Below, in pieces: positions 8,938-19,525 of a stretch of DNA of 64,000 nt (position 1 is its first letter; the number at the start of each line of letters is the position of its first letter). The translations under genes were made by a program, and so were the position numbers. Under the pieces are notes generated by a model, which was not told the DNA's origin, made no database searches, and saw nothing but the letters and a program-made list of their open reading frames with translations. The stretch comes from Achromobacter xylosoxidans (lineage in GTDB: Bacteria > Pseudomonadota > Gammaproteobacteria > Burkholderiales > Burkholderiaceae_B), in NCBI RefSeq assembly GCF_014490035.1, contig NZ_CP061008.1, positions 2,542,001-2,606,000 on the forward strand. Direction: 5' to 3'.

Positions 8938-9402
8938 TCAGGCCGGCTTCGCCAGATGGGCCGCCAGCCGCTCCAGCGCGCCCAGCCAGCCATGCTGGTG
9001 GCTGTCGCGGGTGGCCTGGTCGACGAACGGGGTTTGCAGGAAGGCGAGCTCCGTGCCGCCGTCCGCGGGGCTGAACTCAAGCGTGATCAGCGAGATTTCC
9101 GCGGGCGTGTCGCGCCAGGCCCAGGTGAACACCAGCCGGCGCTGCGGCTCGACTTCGCGGTAGTGGCCGCTGGCGTGGTGCTCCAGCCCGTCCTCGGTGG
9201 CGAAGCCCACCTGGTAGGCCCCGCCCACGCGCACGTCGGTTTCCGCCCGCAGCACCTTGCGGGTTTCGGCGGGACCGAACCAGCGCATCAGCGCTTGCGG
9301 GTCCGTCCAGGCGCGCCAGACGCGTTCGATGGGGGCGTCGAAGCGGCGTTTGAGGCGGAGTTCGATGGGAGCTGCTTCGTGTCGGGTGCTTCGTTTTTCC
9401 AT
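8938..9402 (-). CDS. SRPBCC (AHSA1/START-like) ligand-binding protein
   Basis: A 154-residue AHSA1-type SRPBCC protein: RRFDAPIERVWRAWTDP and LMRWFGPAE mark the beginning of the fold, and GWLGALERLAAHL is the C-terminal helix. It forms a hydrophobic ligand cavity; the ligand is unknown. Its first 115 bases lie inside the 3' end of the ArsR gene in another frame, an unusually long same-strand overlap that implies translational coupling. ArsR plus AHSA1 pairs are common and often co-regulated. Confidence 0.85.
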   Translation of the reverse strand: MEKRSTRHEAAPIELRLKRRFDAPIERVWRAWTDPQALMRWFGPAETRKVLRAETDVRVGGAYQVGFATEDGLEHHASGHYREVEPQRRLVFTWAWRDTPAEISLITLEFSPADGGTELAFLQTPFVDQATRDSHQHGWLGALERLAAHLAKPA

Positions 9403-9740
9403 GGGTGGACCTCTTCCTCGTGGTACAGGTACCGCGCCAGCGAATCCAACTGACCGTTCCAGAACTTCTCGTAGCGGGCCAGCCAGTCGGATGCCGCCCG
9501 CATGGGTTCGGGCGATAGCGTGCAGTTCACGACCCGGCCGTCCTTGGCGCGGGCGATCAGGCCGGCGTCTTCCAGCACGCGCAGATGCTTCATGAAAGCG
9601 GGCAGGGACATGGCGTGCGGCCGGGCCAGCTCGCTGACCGAGGCCGCGCCTTGTTCCAGGTCGGCCAGCACCCGGCGCCGCGTGCCGTCAGCCAGCGCTG
9701 AAAAGATGCTGTCCAGCGTATCGTCTTTAAACTTAACCAT
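9288..9740 (-). CDS. ArsR-family winged-helix repressor
   Basis: A 150-residue protein. The first 100 residues are an ArsR wHTH (IFSALADGTRRRVLADLEQ, then a recognition helix in the AFMKHLRVLEDAGLI region). No metal-binding Cys cluster is seen, so it belongs to the non-metal ArsR type that partners with AHSA1 proteins. The last 38 residues, Ser/Asn/Ala-rich, come from the region overlapping the SRPBCC gene and look non-conserved. An inverted repeat CTTAACC-N4-GGTTAAG covers the start codon, and a consensus promoter lies so close that the mRNA is probably leaderless. Confidence 0.87.
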   Translation of the reverse strand: MVKFKDDTLDSIFSALADGTRRRVLADLEQGAASVSELARPHAMSLPAFMKHLRVLEDAGLIARAKDGRVVNCTLSPEPMRAASDWLARYEKFWNGQLDSLARYLYHEEEVHPWKNEAPDTKQLPSNSASNAASTPPSNASGAPGRTRKR

Positions 9741-9749
9741 AGGGTTAAG
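9732..9749. promoter_or_regulatory. Inverted repeat covering arsR start codon, candidate ArsR operator
   Basis: CTTAACC-ATAG-GGTTAAG has 7-base perfect arms. It touches the -10 element on one side and extends over the start codon (9738-9740) of the ArsR gene on the other, so a bound repressor would block initiation. Autoregulation is inferred. Confidence 0.65.
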
Positions 9750-9777
9750 TATTAAGCCGAAGCCGCCGGACTGTCAA
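9749..9777 (-). promoter_or_regulatory. Sigma-70 promoter of the arsR-SRPBCC operon
   Basis: On the minus strand, TTGACA (9772-9777) and TAATAC (9749-9754) are separated by exactly 17 bases. Only 8 bases separate the -10 from the ATG, so transcription should begin at or within 2 bases of the start codon, and no Shine-Dalgarno sequence can fit: a probable leaderless mRNA. Confidence 0.65.
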
Positions 9778-9801
9778 GCAACAAAGTTGGCGCGAAAGGA
9801 A

Positions 9802-11112
9802 TCAGGCGTGCTGGTGCATGGCCGACTGGTGCTTGGTGTCGCGCATGGTGGCGTACACCAGCAGCGACAGGAAGATGATGCCGGCGAGGTAGTAGTAGAA
9901 CCACTCCTCATGCCCCTGCTGTTTGAAGAACAGGGCGATGGCCGGCGCCGTGCCGCCGAAGATCGACACCGTTACGGCGTAGGGCACGGCCACGCCGGTG
10001 GCGCGGATGTTGGTGGGGAAGAGCTCCGCCTTCACTACCGCGTTGATGGAGGTATAGCCGGCCGTGAACACCCAGGCGCCGCAGATCAACAGGAAGGCCA
10101 TGAAGGGCGAACGCGTATGCGACAGCGTCATCAGGATGGGCACCGTGAGCGCCGCGCCTGCCACGCCGAAGAACACCAGCAACGGCTTGCGCCCGATCTT
10201 GTCGGACAGCGCGCCATAGACCGGCTGCAGGATCAGCGCGAAGATCAGCGACCCGGCGATGATGTAGGTCGTGACGATGTCGGAGAAGCCCGAGGTCTGC
10301 CGCACGAAGGTCTGCATGTAGGTGGTGAAGGTATAGAACGCCGCCGTGCCGCCCGCGGTCAGGCCCACCACGATCGCGACTTCGCGCGGATACTTCAGCA
10401 GGCCGCGCAGCGAACTGGTCTGCGGCTTGGGCGCCTTCTGGGCTTCCTTGTAGGAGTCCGTCTCGGGCATGTCGCGCCGCATCAGGGCAGTGATGATGGC
10501 CAGCATGGCGCCGATCACGAAGGGGATGCGCCAGCCCCATGCCACCAGCTGCTCGTGGGTCAGGAACACGTTCTGCAACAGCAGCAGCACCAGGATGGCG
10601 CAGAGCTGGCCGCCGATCAGCGTGACGTACTGGAAGCTGGAATAGAAGCCGCGATGCTCGGGGTCCGCGATCTCGGTCAGGTAGGTGGCGCTGGCGCCAT
10701 ACTCGCCGCCCAGGCTCAGGCCTTCGACCACGCGCGCCAGGGCCAGCAGCGCGGGCGCGGCCAGGCCGATGGTGGCGTAGGTGGGCGTGACCGCGATGAT
10801 CAGCGAGCCCACGCACATCATCCCCACCGACACCATCAGCGACAGGCGCCGTCCATGGCGGTCGGCCAGATGGCCGAACAGCCAGCCGCCCAGCGGGCGC
10901 ACGATGAAGCCGGCCGCGAACAGCGTGGCCGCGTTCAGTTGCTGGACCACCGGGTCGTGCGACGGGAAGAAGGCGGGGGCGAAGTACAGCGCGAAAGCGG
11001 TATAGGCGTAGAAGTCATACCACTCCACCAGATTGCCCATGGAGCCGATGAAAATCGCCTTGATGCGGCGCTTGGCGTCGGGGATGTCGAGATGCGCTTG
11101 TGTCATATCCAT
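9802..11112 (-). CDS. MFS metabolite:H+ symporter, alpha-ketoglutarate permease-like
   Basis: A 436-residue, 12-TM major facilitator of the MHS family. The start GSMGNLVEWYDFYAY, the loop LADRHGRRLSLM and the VVEGLSLGGEYGASATYL block match KgtP/ShiA-like dicarboxylate or organic-acid:proton symporters. It is transcribed alone; 156 bases separate it from the next upstream minus-strand gene, and I see no clear operator there. The substrate is probably an alpha-ketoacid or related organic acid, but the family is broad. Confidence 0.87.
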   Translation of the reverse strand: MDMTQAHLDIPDAKRRIKAIFIGSMGNLVEWYDFYAYTAFALYFAPAFFPSHDPVVQQLNAATLFAAGFIVRPLGGWLFGHLADRHGRRLSLMVSVGMMCVGSLIIAVTPTYATIGLAAPALLALARVVEGLSLGGEYGASATYLTEIADPEHRGFYSSFQYVTLIGGQLCAILVLLLLQNVFLTHEQLVAWGWRIPFVIGAMLAIITALMRRDMPETDSYKEAQKAPKPQTSSLRGLLKYPREVAIVVGLTAGGTAAFYTFTTYMQTFVRQTSGFSDIVTTYIIAGSLIFALILQPVYGALSDKIGRKPLLVFFGVAGAALTVPILMTLSHTRSPFMAFLLICGAWVFTAGYTSINAVVKAELFPTNIRATGVAVPYAVTVSIFGGTAPAIALFFKQQGHEEWFYYYLAGIIFLSLLVYATMRDTKHQSAMHQHA

Positions 11113-11268
11113 CCTTCGGGTGCGTTTGTCGGGGGACGCCGGACACGCGATCGCGGGCGGGCCGCGAATGGAACATGCATTGCGTTATGTTGCGCCTGTG
11201 CGCGCGGAAATGCACGCGTATCAATAGCGCTTCTTGTTCAGCTTTTTGTCAGGCCGGGCCGCGCCGGC

Positions 11269-12453
11269 TCACTTGCCGCGCGGCTTGATGACTTCGCAGG
11301 GCGCGGCGCCGTCGGCCGCCTTGGCCTCGTCGCCCAGCAGCGCCTGCGCGCCGCAGGCCGAACCGAACATGCCCTTGCTGTTGTGGCCGATGCCGGCCAC
11401 TTCGAAGGCGCGCCGGTGCAGCGCCACGGGTTTGGCGCCGCGGGCGGCCAGCACGTGTTCGTATTGCGCGTAGCCCGTGCCGCGGGCCAGCCGGGTCGCG
11501 CCCTGGGCTTCCGCGCCGCAGGTCTTGTCCAGCAGGCGGTCTTCGGGATTGTTGTCGGCGCCGCCCAGCAGATAGGTGACGTCGCGCGCCGCGTAGCGCA
11601 CGAAGAGCTTGGATTCGTCGGTCTCGCGCGAGTACGCGGGCAGCTTGTCCGGGCCGTACTTGTACTGGTTGTAGGTGGGGCAGATGCCGCGCTCGTAGGG
11701 CGCGTAGCCCTTGCCGTCGGCGCGCGGGCGCTCGTTGCTCAGGTACAGGTAGGACGAGGGATTGGCGACCACGTAGCGCAGCGCCAGCCCGTCGCGCCGC
11801 AGCGTGCCGTCGATATTGTTCAGCACCGCGTAGCGCTGCACCAATTGCCCGCCGGCCGAGTGGCCAGCCAGCACGATGCCGGCCAGCGAGGCCAGGCGCT
11901 TGCGGTCATCCAGGCTGCGCAGCAGGTCGTCGAGCACCTGGAACGAGCTGACGGGCGCGGGGCGTCCCGCGGCCTGCACGCTGTCTTCTCCTTCTTCCCA
12001 GCTGGCCTTGCGCCAGGCCGCCATGCCGCCGAAACCCGAATCGATCGAACCCGAGAAGCGCGGCGCCAGGATCAGGGTGTCGCGCGCCCGCTCCGGGTTG
12101 TGCGCCAGCAGCGCGGCGACCGATTCGTAATAGCGGTCGGCATCGCGCTTGACGCCGTGGATCACGACCACGACCTGCTTGATGTTGCGCAGGTCGTCCT
12201 TGGCCAGGTCGCGGTTGGCGTAGACCGGCATCTTGTAGCGGTGGCCGGGCTTGCCCAGTTCCACGGACTGCCAGCGCAAGGGCGCCGCGCGCTTGGGCGC
12301 GGGTGCGGTCTCGCTGTAGTCGTAAGGGTCGGGCAGGGGCGTCTGGGCGCGCGCGGCCAGCGGCGCGAGCGCCGCCAGGGCGAATAACGCAGCCAGGCCG
12401 CACATGCGGTCCGGCCGCGCTTGAAGCAAGGGGAGGATGAGGGCGCGGCGCAT
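11269..12453 (-). CDS. Secreted alpha/beta-hydrolase
   Basis: A 394-residue protein with a Sec signal region (hydrophobic residues 17-35, ending LAARAQ). The hydrolase core has VVVVIHG (94-100) for the oxyanion hole and the nucleophile elbow GHSAGG (197-202, Ser199). A candidate catalytic His is near GIGHNSKG. Several Cys in the C-terminal half (for example CGAEAQ, CGAQALL) may form periplasmic disulfides. The gene begins 15 bases after the fnr-type gene ends, on the same strand. The substrate is unknown; esterase or lipase-like action is the safest statement. Confidence 0.8.
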   Translation of the reverse strand: MRRALILPLLQARPDRMCGLAALFALAALAPLAARAQTPLPDPYDYSETAPAPKRAAPLRWQSVELGKPGHRYKMPVYANRDLAKDDLRNIKQVVVVIHGVKRDADRYYESVAALLAHNPERARDTLILAPRFSGSIDSGFGGMAAWRKASWEEGEDSVQAAGRPAPVSSFQVLDDLLRSLDDRKRLASLAGIVLAGHSAGGQLVQRYAVLNNIDGTLRRDGLALRYVVANPSSYLYLSNERPRADGKGYAPYERGICPTYNQYKYGPDKLPAYSRETDESKLFVRYAARDVTYLLGGADNNPEDRLLDKTCGAEAQGATRLARGTGYAQYEHVLAARGAKPVALHRRAFEVAGIGHNSKGMFGSACGAQALLGDEAKAADGAAPCEVIKPRGK

Positions 12454-12467
12454 GGCGCGGCGGAGAT

Positions 12468-13196
12468 TCAGCAGCTCTCTTGGCCCAGCAACTGCTTGAG
12501 CGCGGGCAGGTCCAGGATGCGGACCTCGCGCTGGTTGATCTTGATGAGGCCGTCGCGAGCAAAGCGCGAGAACAGCCGGCTGACCGTTTCCAGGGTCAGG
12601 CCGAGATAGTTGCCGATTTCCTCGCGGCTCATGCGCAGCACGAATTCGGTGGAGGAATAGCCCAGCGATGCGTAGCGCTGCGACAGGTTCAGCAGGAACG
12701 CGGCCAGGCGCTGCTCGGAGCGCATGGAGCCCAGCGATGCCAGCATCTGGTGCGAGCGGTTGATCTCGCGGCTCATCAGGCGGCGGAATTGCTGCTGCAA
12801 CGAGGGCAGGTGGGCCGCGACCCGGTCGATATCGGCCAGGCGGATGACGCAGACCTCGGAATCTTCCAGCGCCACGGCGGTCGAGACGTGCTTGCCGTCC
12901 AGCATGCCGTCCATGCCGACGATTTCGCCGGGCAGATGAAAGCCGGTGACCTGGATCTGGCCGGTCGCGTCTTCCAACTGCGTCTTGAGGCTGCCGAAGC
13001 GCACGCTGTAGACCGCGTCGAGCGGGTGGTTCAGCGAATAGAGCGGCTTGCCTTTTTCAAGGCGCACGCGTTCCCTGACCAGTTCGTCCAGCTTTTCCAC
13101 TTCGGCGGCTGCCATGCCCACGGGCACGCACACATGCCCCAGCATGCATGTGGAGCAATGGGCGGCATCAGGGGCAACGGGGACCCGTTTTTGCAT
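12468..13196 (-). CDS. fnr: FNR-type oxygen-sensing transcriptional regulator
   Basis: A 242-residue CRP/FNR-family activator. I chose the ATG at 13196 (MQKRVPV), preceded by AGAGGT, although the frame is open further upstream. The N-terminal cluster Cys14-x2-Cys17-x5-Cys23 plus Cys116 (EVCVIR) reproduces the four [4Fe-4S] ligands of E. coli FNR. The C-terminal HTH has LTLETVSRLFSRF, with the Glu, Ser and Arg that read TTGAT half-sites. It should switch anaerobic or microaerobic genes. I found no TTGAT-N4-ATCAA site in its own upstream gap. Confidence 0.92.
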   Translation of the reverse strand: MQKRVPVAPDAAHCSTCMLGHVCVPVGMAAAEVEKLDELVRERVRLEKGKPLYSLNHPLDAVYSVRFGSLKTQLEDATGQIQVTGFHLPGEIVGMDGMLDGKHVSTAVALEDSEVCVIRLADIDRVAAHLPSLQQQFRRLMSREINRSHQMLASLGSMRSEQRLAAFLLNLSQRYASLGYSSTEFVLRMSREEIGNYLGLTLETVSRLFSRFARDGLIKINQREVRILDLPALKQLLGQESC

Positions 13197-13293
13197 ACGA
13201 TGACCTCTATAGTGCCCATTGCGCGGACGGTTGCCGGAATGGGTATAAAGCTTAAGACAAGCTGTATTGTAGTCCGTTGTTACTACGGGCGTC

Positions 13294-13728
13294 TTACGGG
13301 TCGTCCGAGAGAGGGCGGGCAAGGCGGTACGCGACCCAGTCGTCGGAGGCAATATCGACCGCCGCGCCGCGCAGGGCGGGGTCTATCGGGTAGTACTGGC
13401 AGCGCAGTTCCGACGCTTGCGCGGGCGGTTCCAGGCGCGCCACGACCTCGCGCCGCACGAAGCAGCAGGGCTTGCCGGGCTCGTACTCTTCGATTTCGTC
13501 CATCAGCGCCACCAGGGCCGGTTCCACCTGGAAAACATCGCCGCGCACGCGCCGGCCGTCGTCCGCCGGGATCAGGCCGGGCCAGTCGCCGAAATCCACC
13601 AGCCGGCCCGGCACGCTGGCCGGACCGACATGGCGGGCCGCGGGCAGGCCGCGCCGGGCGGCGGCTTGAGCCAGATCATTGATTTCGCCCGCGCGTAGGG
13701 TGCCGTAGACAAAAACGTATATGCTCAT
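13294..13728 (-). CDS. Gamma-glutamylcyclotransferase-family protein
   Basis: A 144-residue protein of the GGCT/AIG2-like fold. The N-terminal VFVYGTLRAGE is the substrate-binding YGTL motif, and ALMDEIEEYEPG contains the expected catalytic acidic residue. Members release 5-oxoproline from gamma-glutamyl peptides or amines. It stands between the fnr-type gene and the clpB promoter region; the clpB gene is divergent. The exact substrate is unknown. Confidence 0.85.
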   Translation of the reverse strand: MSIYVFVYGTLRAGEINDLAQAAARRGLPAARHVGPASVPGRLVDFGDWPGLIPADDGRRVRGDVFQVEPALVALMDEIEEYEPGKPCCFVRREVVARLEPPAQASELRCQYYPIDPALRGAAVDIASDDWVAYRLARPLSDDP

Positions 13729-13777
13729 AAGTCAGGTTGTTGCTGCACGTCGAAAAAACCATGGCGCGGGCAGGGTG

Positions 13778-13805
13778 TTGAAATTCTCGCATCCGGCCGC
13801 ATATT
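13778..13805 (+). promoter_or_regulatory. Sigma-32-type heat-shock promoter of clpB
   Basis: TTGAAA (13778-13783) is followed after 13 bases by CCGCATATT (13797-13805), close to the heat-shock consensus CTTGAAA...CCCCATNTA. It lies 60 bases before the clpB start. The match is good but not perfect. Confidence 0.6.
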
Positions 13806-13865
13806 CAGGATATCGAGCCAGCCGGCACGTATCGGTCAGGCTCCCCAACAAGCCAAACGACCATT

Positions 13866-16472
<2,607 letters not shown>

Positions 16473-16514
16473 ACGGACCCGGCGCGGCGAGATCCAAGCC
16501 GCGCATGAAAACAA

Positions 16515-16555
16515 CCCCCGGAAGCTGGACTGACATCCAGTTTCCGGGGGTTTTT
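16515..16555 (+). terminator. Intrinsic terminator of clpB
   Basis: A 15-position stem (CCCCCGGAA pairing with TTCCGGGGG, then one mismatch, then CTGGA with TCCAG) encloses a 6-base loop and is followed by five T. The stem is also an acceptable 3' signal for the convergent gene at 16566, though the T-tract favours clpB. Confidence 0.92.
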
Positions 16556-16565
16556 ACGTGGGCCT

Positions 16566-16994
16566 TCAGGTCGCGTCGGCGTAGTCCTTGCGCTGCGCCG
16601 CCATCTGACGGCCCAGCGTTTGCAGCGCCCGCAGCACCACGGCCATGCCGCGGCGGGTGTCCTCATCGCGCATCAGGCCGATGAGGCCTGTCAGGCTCGG
16701 AGGACGCGCCTCCTGCAATGTGCGCGCGTGGGCATCGCGCAGCGTGTTGGCGGCGGTCCAGGCCGCGCTGCTGGCCTGTTCCGACAGCAGCGCCAGCTTT
16801 TCCACCATGGACTGGTCCAGCAGGTCCACCAGGTCGGACGCCAGCGACAGCAGGTCGGCGATGTTGTCCAGCCGTCCCGCTTCGGCCAGCAGGCCCAGCC
16901 TGTCGGCCAGGGCGCGCGCGCCCGGGCCGCCGCCCAGGAACGGAGCGGCCGCGTCGGCGGCCTGCGTGGCGCTTGCTTCGTGCGGCGCGTTCAT
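16566..16994 (-). CDS. DUF1641 protein
   Basis: A 142-residue protein; the C-terminal block SLTGLIGLMRDEDTRRGMAV is typical of DUF1641. The middle is helical. It starts with ATGA overlapping the stop of the upstream oxidoreductase, so it is translationally coupled to it. DUF1641 proteins are commonly encoded beside sulfide:quinone-oxidoreductase-like or formate-dehydrogenase-related flavoproteins, and a membrane-recruiting or accessory role is often suggested; the function is unproven. Confidence 0.82.
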   Translation of the reverse strand: MNAPHEASATQAADAAAPFLGGGPGARALADRLGLLAEAGRLDNIADLLSLASDLVDLLDQSMVEKLALLSEQASSAAWTAANTLRDAHARTLQEARPPSLTGLIGLMRDEDTRRGMAVVLRALQTLGRQMAAQRKDYADAT

Positions 16995-18181
16995 AGCATT
17001 CCCCTTGCGACGGCCCAGTACAGGCCGCGGTTGAACCCGTGGCGCAGCAGGCCGCCGAGCTTGGTGGGCGGCGTGGGCAGCACGTCATGGGTGTAGTCGT
17101 ACCAGAGCGGCATGCCGGCGTTCAGCCCCATCTGGGCCACCGCCTGCACCCGGCCGTCATAGGCGCTGCACGGACGGCCCAGCCGTATCTCGCCGGCGAT
17201 GTTGTTGGCGATGACGGGCGCCTGGTTATGGCAGGAGCCGCCCGCCTTGCTGACCGGCAGGTCGACGGTGTCGCCGATGACGTAGACGTTCTGCAGCCCG
17301 TAGACCTGCAGCGTCTCGTGGTCGGTCGGCAGCCAGCCTTCGTTGTTCTCGGCTTGCGACACGCCGGACTCCAGCACCACGTCCACCGCGCGGATCGGCG
17401 GCGTGGCCATGAGGATGTCGAAGGGTTGCTCGCCGCCTTCCTCCGAGTAGGCGATGCGCCGGTCGGGATCGACCCGCGACAAGGTGAAGCCGCGTTGAAA
17501 CTGGATGCCCTTCTGCTCGAAGATGGCGGGCAGCACTTCGCAGGTCGGCCGTTGCAGGAACAGGCAGTTGCGCAGCAGCTGCGAGGTAGTCGGGTAGGTG
17601 TAGATGATCTCCACCTTGTCGCGCACGCCGCGCCGCCGCAGGTAGTCGTCCAGCATCAGCGTGGTTTCGATCGGCGCGATGCCGCACTGGTGCGGGACGT
17701 TGGGCGTCTTGGGGAAGGTGACGCTGATGAACACCCGCCCGCGCTCGATGCGCGACAGGCGGTCGGCCAGCTGCCTGGCGGGCGCGTACTGGTAGAAGTG
17801 GTCTCCGGCTTCCTTCAGGCCTTCGATGCGCTCGGGCGAGGGCACGCAGCCGGTGGCGATGACCAGGTAGTCATAGCCGTAACGCTTGCCGCTCTGCGTG
17901 GCGACTTCCTGGCGGTCGAAGTGGAACCGCGTGACCTTGTCGACGCGGAACTCGATTTCGGGGCGCAGCAGGGAACGTTCCGGCCGTTTCAATTCCTCTT
18001 GGAAGAAGAGGTTGAAGGCCACGTACATGAATGCCGGTTTGTAGTAGTGATCCGGCGTGTCCGAGAGCAGCGTGATGGAGACTTCACCGCGGCTGATTTC
18101 GGGGTAGAGCTTTCCGGCGAGCTGATTGGCGAGCATGGTGCCGCCTACGCCGCCGCCTACGACAACAATACGCTTGTTCAT
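16991..18181 (-). CDS. Sulfide:quinone oxidoreductase-like FAD flavoprotein
   Basis: A 396-residue NAD(P)/FAD-type oxidoreductase. The start at 18181 follows AGAGGTGG. The FAD loop VVVGGGVGG is at residues 6-14, the second dinucleotide region is YDYLVIATG, and FAD-contact VIGDTVD is near 301. Cys112, Cys166 (HQCGIAP) and Cys317 (GGSCHN) sit in the places expected for the three active-site Cys of sulfide:quinone oxidoreductases, although the first lies in an unusual context (ATGCVPSPE). It would act at the cytoplasmic membrane face, passing electrons to quinone. Coupled to DUF1641. Confidence 0.82.
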   Translation of the reverse strand: MNKRIVVVGGGVGGTMLANQLAGKLYPEISRGEVSITLLSDTPDHYYKPAFMYVAFNLFFQEELKRPERSLLRPEIEFRVDKVTRFHFDRQEVATQSGKRYGYDYLVIATGCVPSPERIEGLKEAGDHFYQYAPARQLADRLSRIERGRVFISVTFPKTPNVPHQCGIAPIETTLMLDDYLRRRGVRDKVEIIYTYPTTSQLLRNCLFLQRPTCEVLPAIFEQKGIQFQRGFTLSRVDPDRRIAYSEEGGEQPFDILMATPPIRAVDVVLESGVSQAENNEGWLPTDHETLQVYGLQNVYVIGDTVDLPVSKAGGSCHNQAPVIANNIAGEIRLGRPCSAYDGRVQAVAQMGLNAGMPLWYDYTHDVLPTPPTKLGGLLRHGFNRGLYWAVARGML

Positions 18182-18306
18182 AAACCACCTCTTGTGGAGA
18201 GATCCTGAGGGCAAGTGCAGTGCGTCTGTGTGTGTAACAACTGTTGTCGGCGGCGTCAACCTTTCAATCAATATCCCATTGCCGCGTGGGCTTGGGGTCG
18301 GGCTGG

Positions 18307-18669
18307 TTACTGGCTCGAATCGGCCGCGTAGACGCGGCCCGCGTCCACGCGCAGCGGCTGCGGATCCAGCGCCGCGCCCTGGCAAGGGCCTTCGATGCAG
18401 AGCCCGTCCTCGAAGCGGAACAGGGCCGAGTGATGCGCGCACATCAGCACCTGAGCGTCATAGGTGAGGACGGCGCCATGTGCCGCGTCCAACGTGACCG
18501 AGAAGTGCGGACAGCGGTTCAAGTAAGCCCATACCGCCTGGCCGCGGCGCAGCAGGATCACCGGCCGCGCGCCGATTGCCGCCGTCAGGGATCCCCCATC
18601 CGGTATGTCCTCGATCCGGCACAGCGCCGCTCCGGCGGCTGCTTCAGGCGCGGGGCAGCACGAAGTCAT
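18307..18669 (-). CDS. Rieske-type 2Fe-2S ferredoxin
   Basis: A 120-residue Rieske protein. Ligands are Cys53-x-His55 (CPH) and Cys77-x2-His80 (CAHH). I chose the ATG at 18669 (MTSCCPAP), which overlaps the end of the intradiol dioxygenase gene by 26 bases; an ATG at 18702 is also possible. As the last gene of the hydroquinone cluster, it could supply electrons to an oxygenase or re-reduce the iron of a dioxygenase, but no partner hydroxylase is present in the window. Confidence 0.85.
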   Translation of the reverse strand: MTSCCPAPEAAAGAALCRIEDIPDGGSLTAAIGARPVILLRRGQAVWAYLNRCPHFSVTLDAAHGAVLTYDAQVLMCAHHSALFRFEDGLCIEGPCQGAALDPQPLRVDAGRVYAADSSQ

Positions 18670-19516
18670 AGCGTCCCTCGTGGAAGTCCGACTCGAAGCC
18701 ATAGTGCTTGCCCATCGCCGAATCGGCGGCCTGCCGGCTGTATTGCAGCACCAGCGACGGCTTCACGCCGAACACCGCGTCCGACGCGAGATAGGGATCG
18801 CCGGCATTGAACAGGTGGGTGACCAGCCGCTGGTGCCCCGGCGCGTCGATCATGAAATGCAGGTGCGCGGGCCGGAAGATGTGCCGGCCGGTCGCCGCCA
18901 TCATGCGGCCGACCGGACCGTCGCCCGGGATCGGATAGGACACTGGCAGGATGCTGCGGATCGCGAAACTGCCGTCCTCGCCGCTGCGGTAGCGGCCGCG
19001 CAGATTGCCGTGCGGCTGGTTCAGGTCCTGGCCCGAGTACATGCCGTTGGCGGCCGTCTGCCACACGTCGAGAACCGCGCCGGCCAGCGGCCGGCCCTCG
19101 GTGTCGCGCACGGTCCCGTGCACCAGCGCGGGTTCGCCCGGCGTTTGCGCCATGTCCTCGCCCGCCGCGCGCTCGGGCATGCCGGCCATGTAGAAGGGGC
19201 CGAACACCGTGCTCTCGGTGGCCTGGCCCGGCTTGCGGTGGTTGATCGCGTCCACCAGCATCGACACGCCCAGCGTGTCGGACAGCAGGATGAACTCCTG
19301 CCGCACCGCGCCGTCACAGATCTGGCCGGTGTCGGTCAGGAACCGGATCGCCGCCATCCATTCGGCCTCGGTGGGCTCGACGTCGGCAACGAAGGCGTGC
19401 AGATGCCGCACCAGGGACTGCATCAGCTGGCGCAGCCTGGGATCCGGGGTTTGGGCAAAGGCGGCGGCGACCGTGTCGGTCAAGGCGGTTTCGGCGTTCG
19501 GCATGGCAGGGTTCAT
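18644..19516 (-). CDS. Intradiol ring-cleavage dioxygenase, hydroxyquinol 1,2-dioxygenase-like
   Basis: A 290-residue non-haem Fe(III) dioxygenase. The four expected iron ligands are Tyr160, Tyr194, His218 and His220, with spacing like that of hydroxyquinol 1,2-dioxygenases. The helical N-terminal dimerisation domain and the segment ATESTVFGPFYM, frequent in that subgroup, support hydroxyquinol (1,2,4-benzenetriol) over catechol as substrate, giving maleylacetate. It lies in a same-strand operon with a hydroquinone dioxygenase and an aldehyde dehydrogenase, both of which would also lead to maleylacetate. Confidence 0.85.
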   Translation of the reverse strand: MNPAMPNAETALTDTVAAAFAQTPDPRLRQLMQSLVRHLHAFVADVEPTEAEWMAAIRFLTDTGQICDGAVRQEFILLSDTLGVSMLVDAINHRKPGQATESTVFGPFYMAGMPERAAGEDMAQTPGEPALVHGTVRDTEGRPLAGAVLDVWQTAANGMYSGQDLNQPHGNLRGRYRSGEDGSFAIRSILPVSYPIPGDGPVGRMMAATGRHIFRPAHLHFMIDAPGHQRLVTHLFNAGDPYLASDAVFGVKPSLVLQYSRQAADSAMGKHYGFESDFHEGRYDFVLPRA

Positions 19517-19525
19517 GGCGGCTCC

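Noticed and set aside
13196..13352. An in-frame upstream extension of the FNR-type gene to 13352
   Set aside because: The ATG at 13196 has AGAGGT upstream and starts just before the Cys cluster, as in known FNR proteins; the extension is poor in conserved features.
18237..18247. A short palindrome ACAAC-T-GTTGT upstream of the SQR-like gene
   Set aside because: Arms are only 5 bases and no regulator gene adjoins; too weak to list as a feature.
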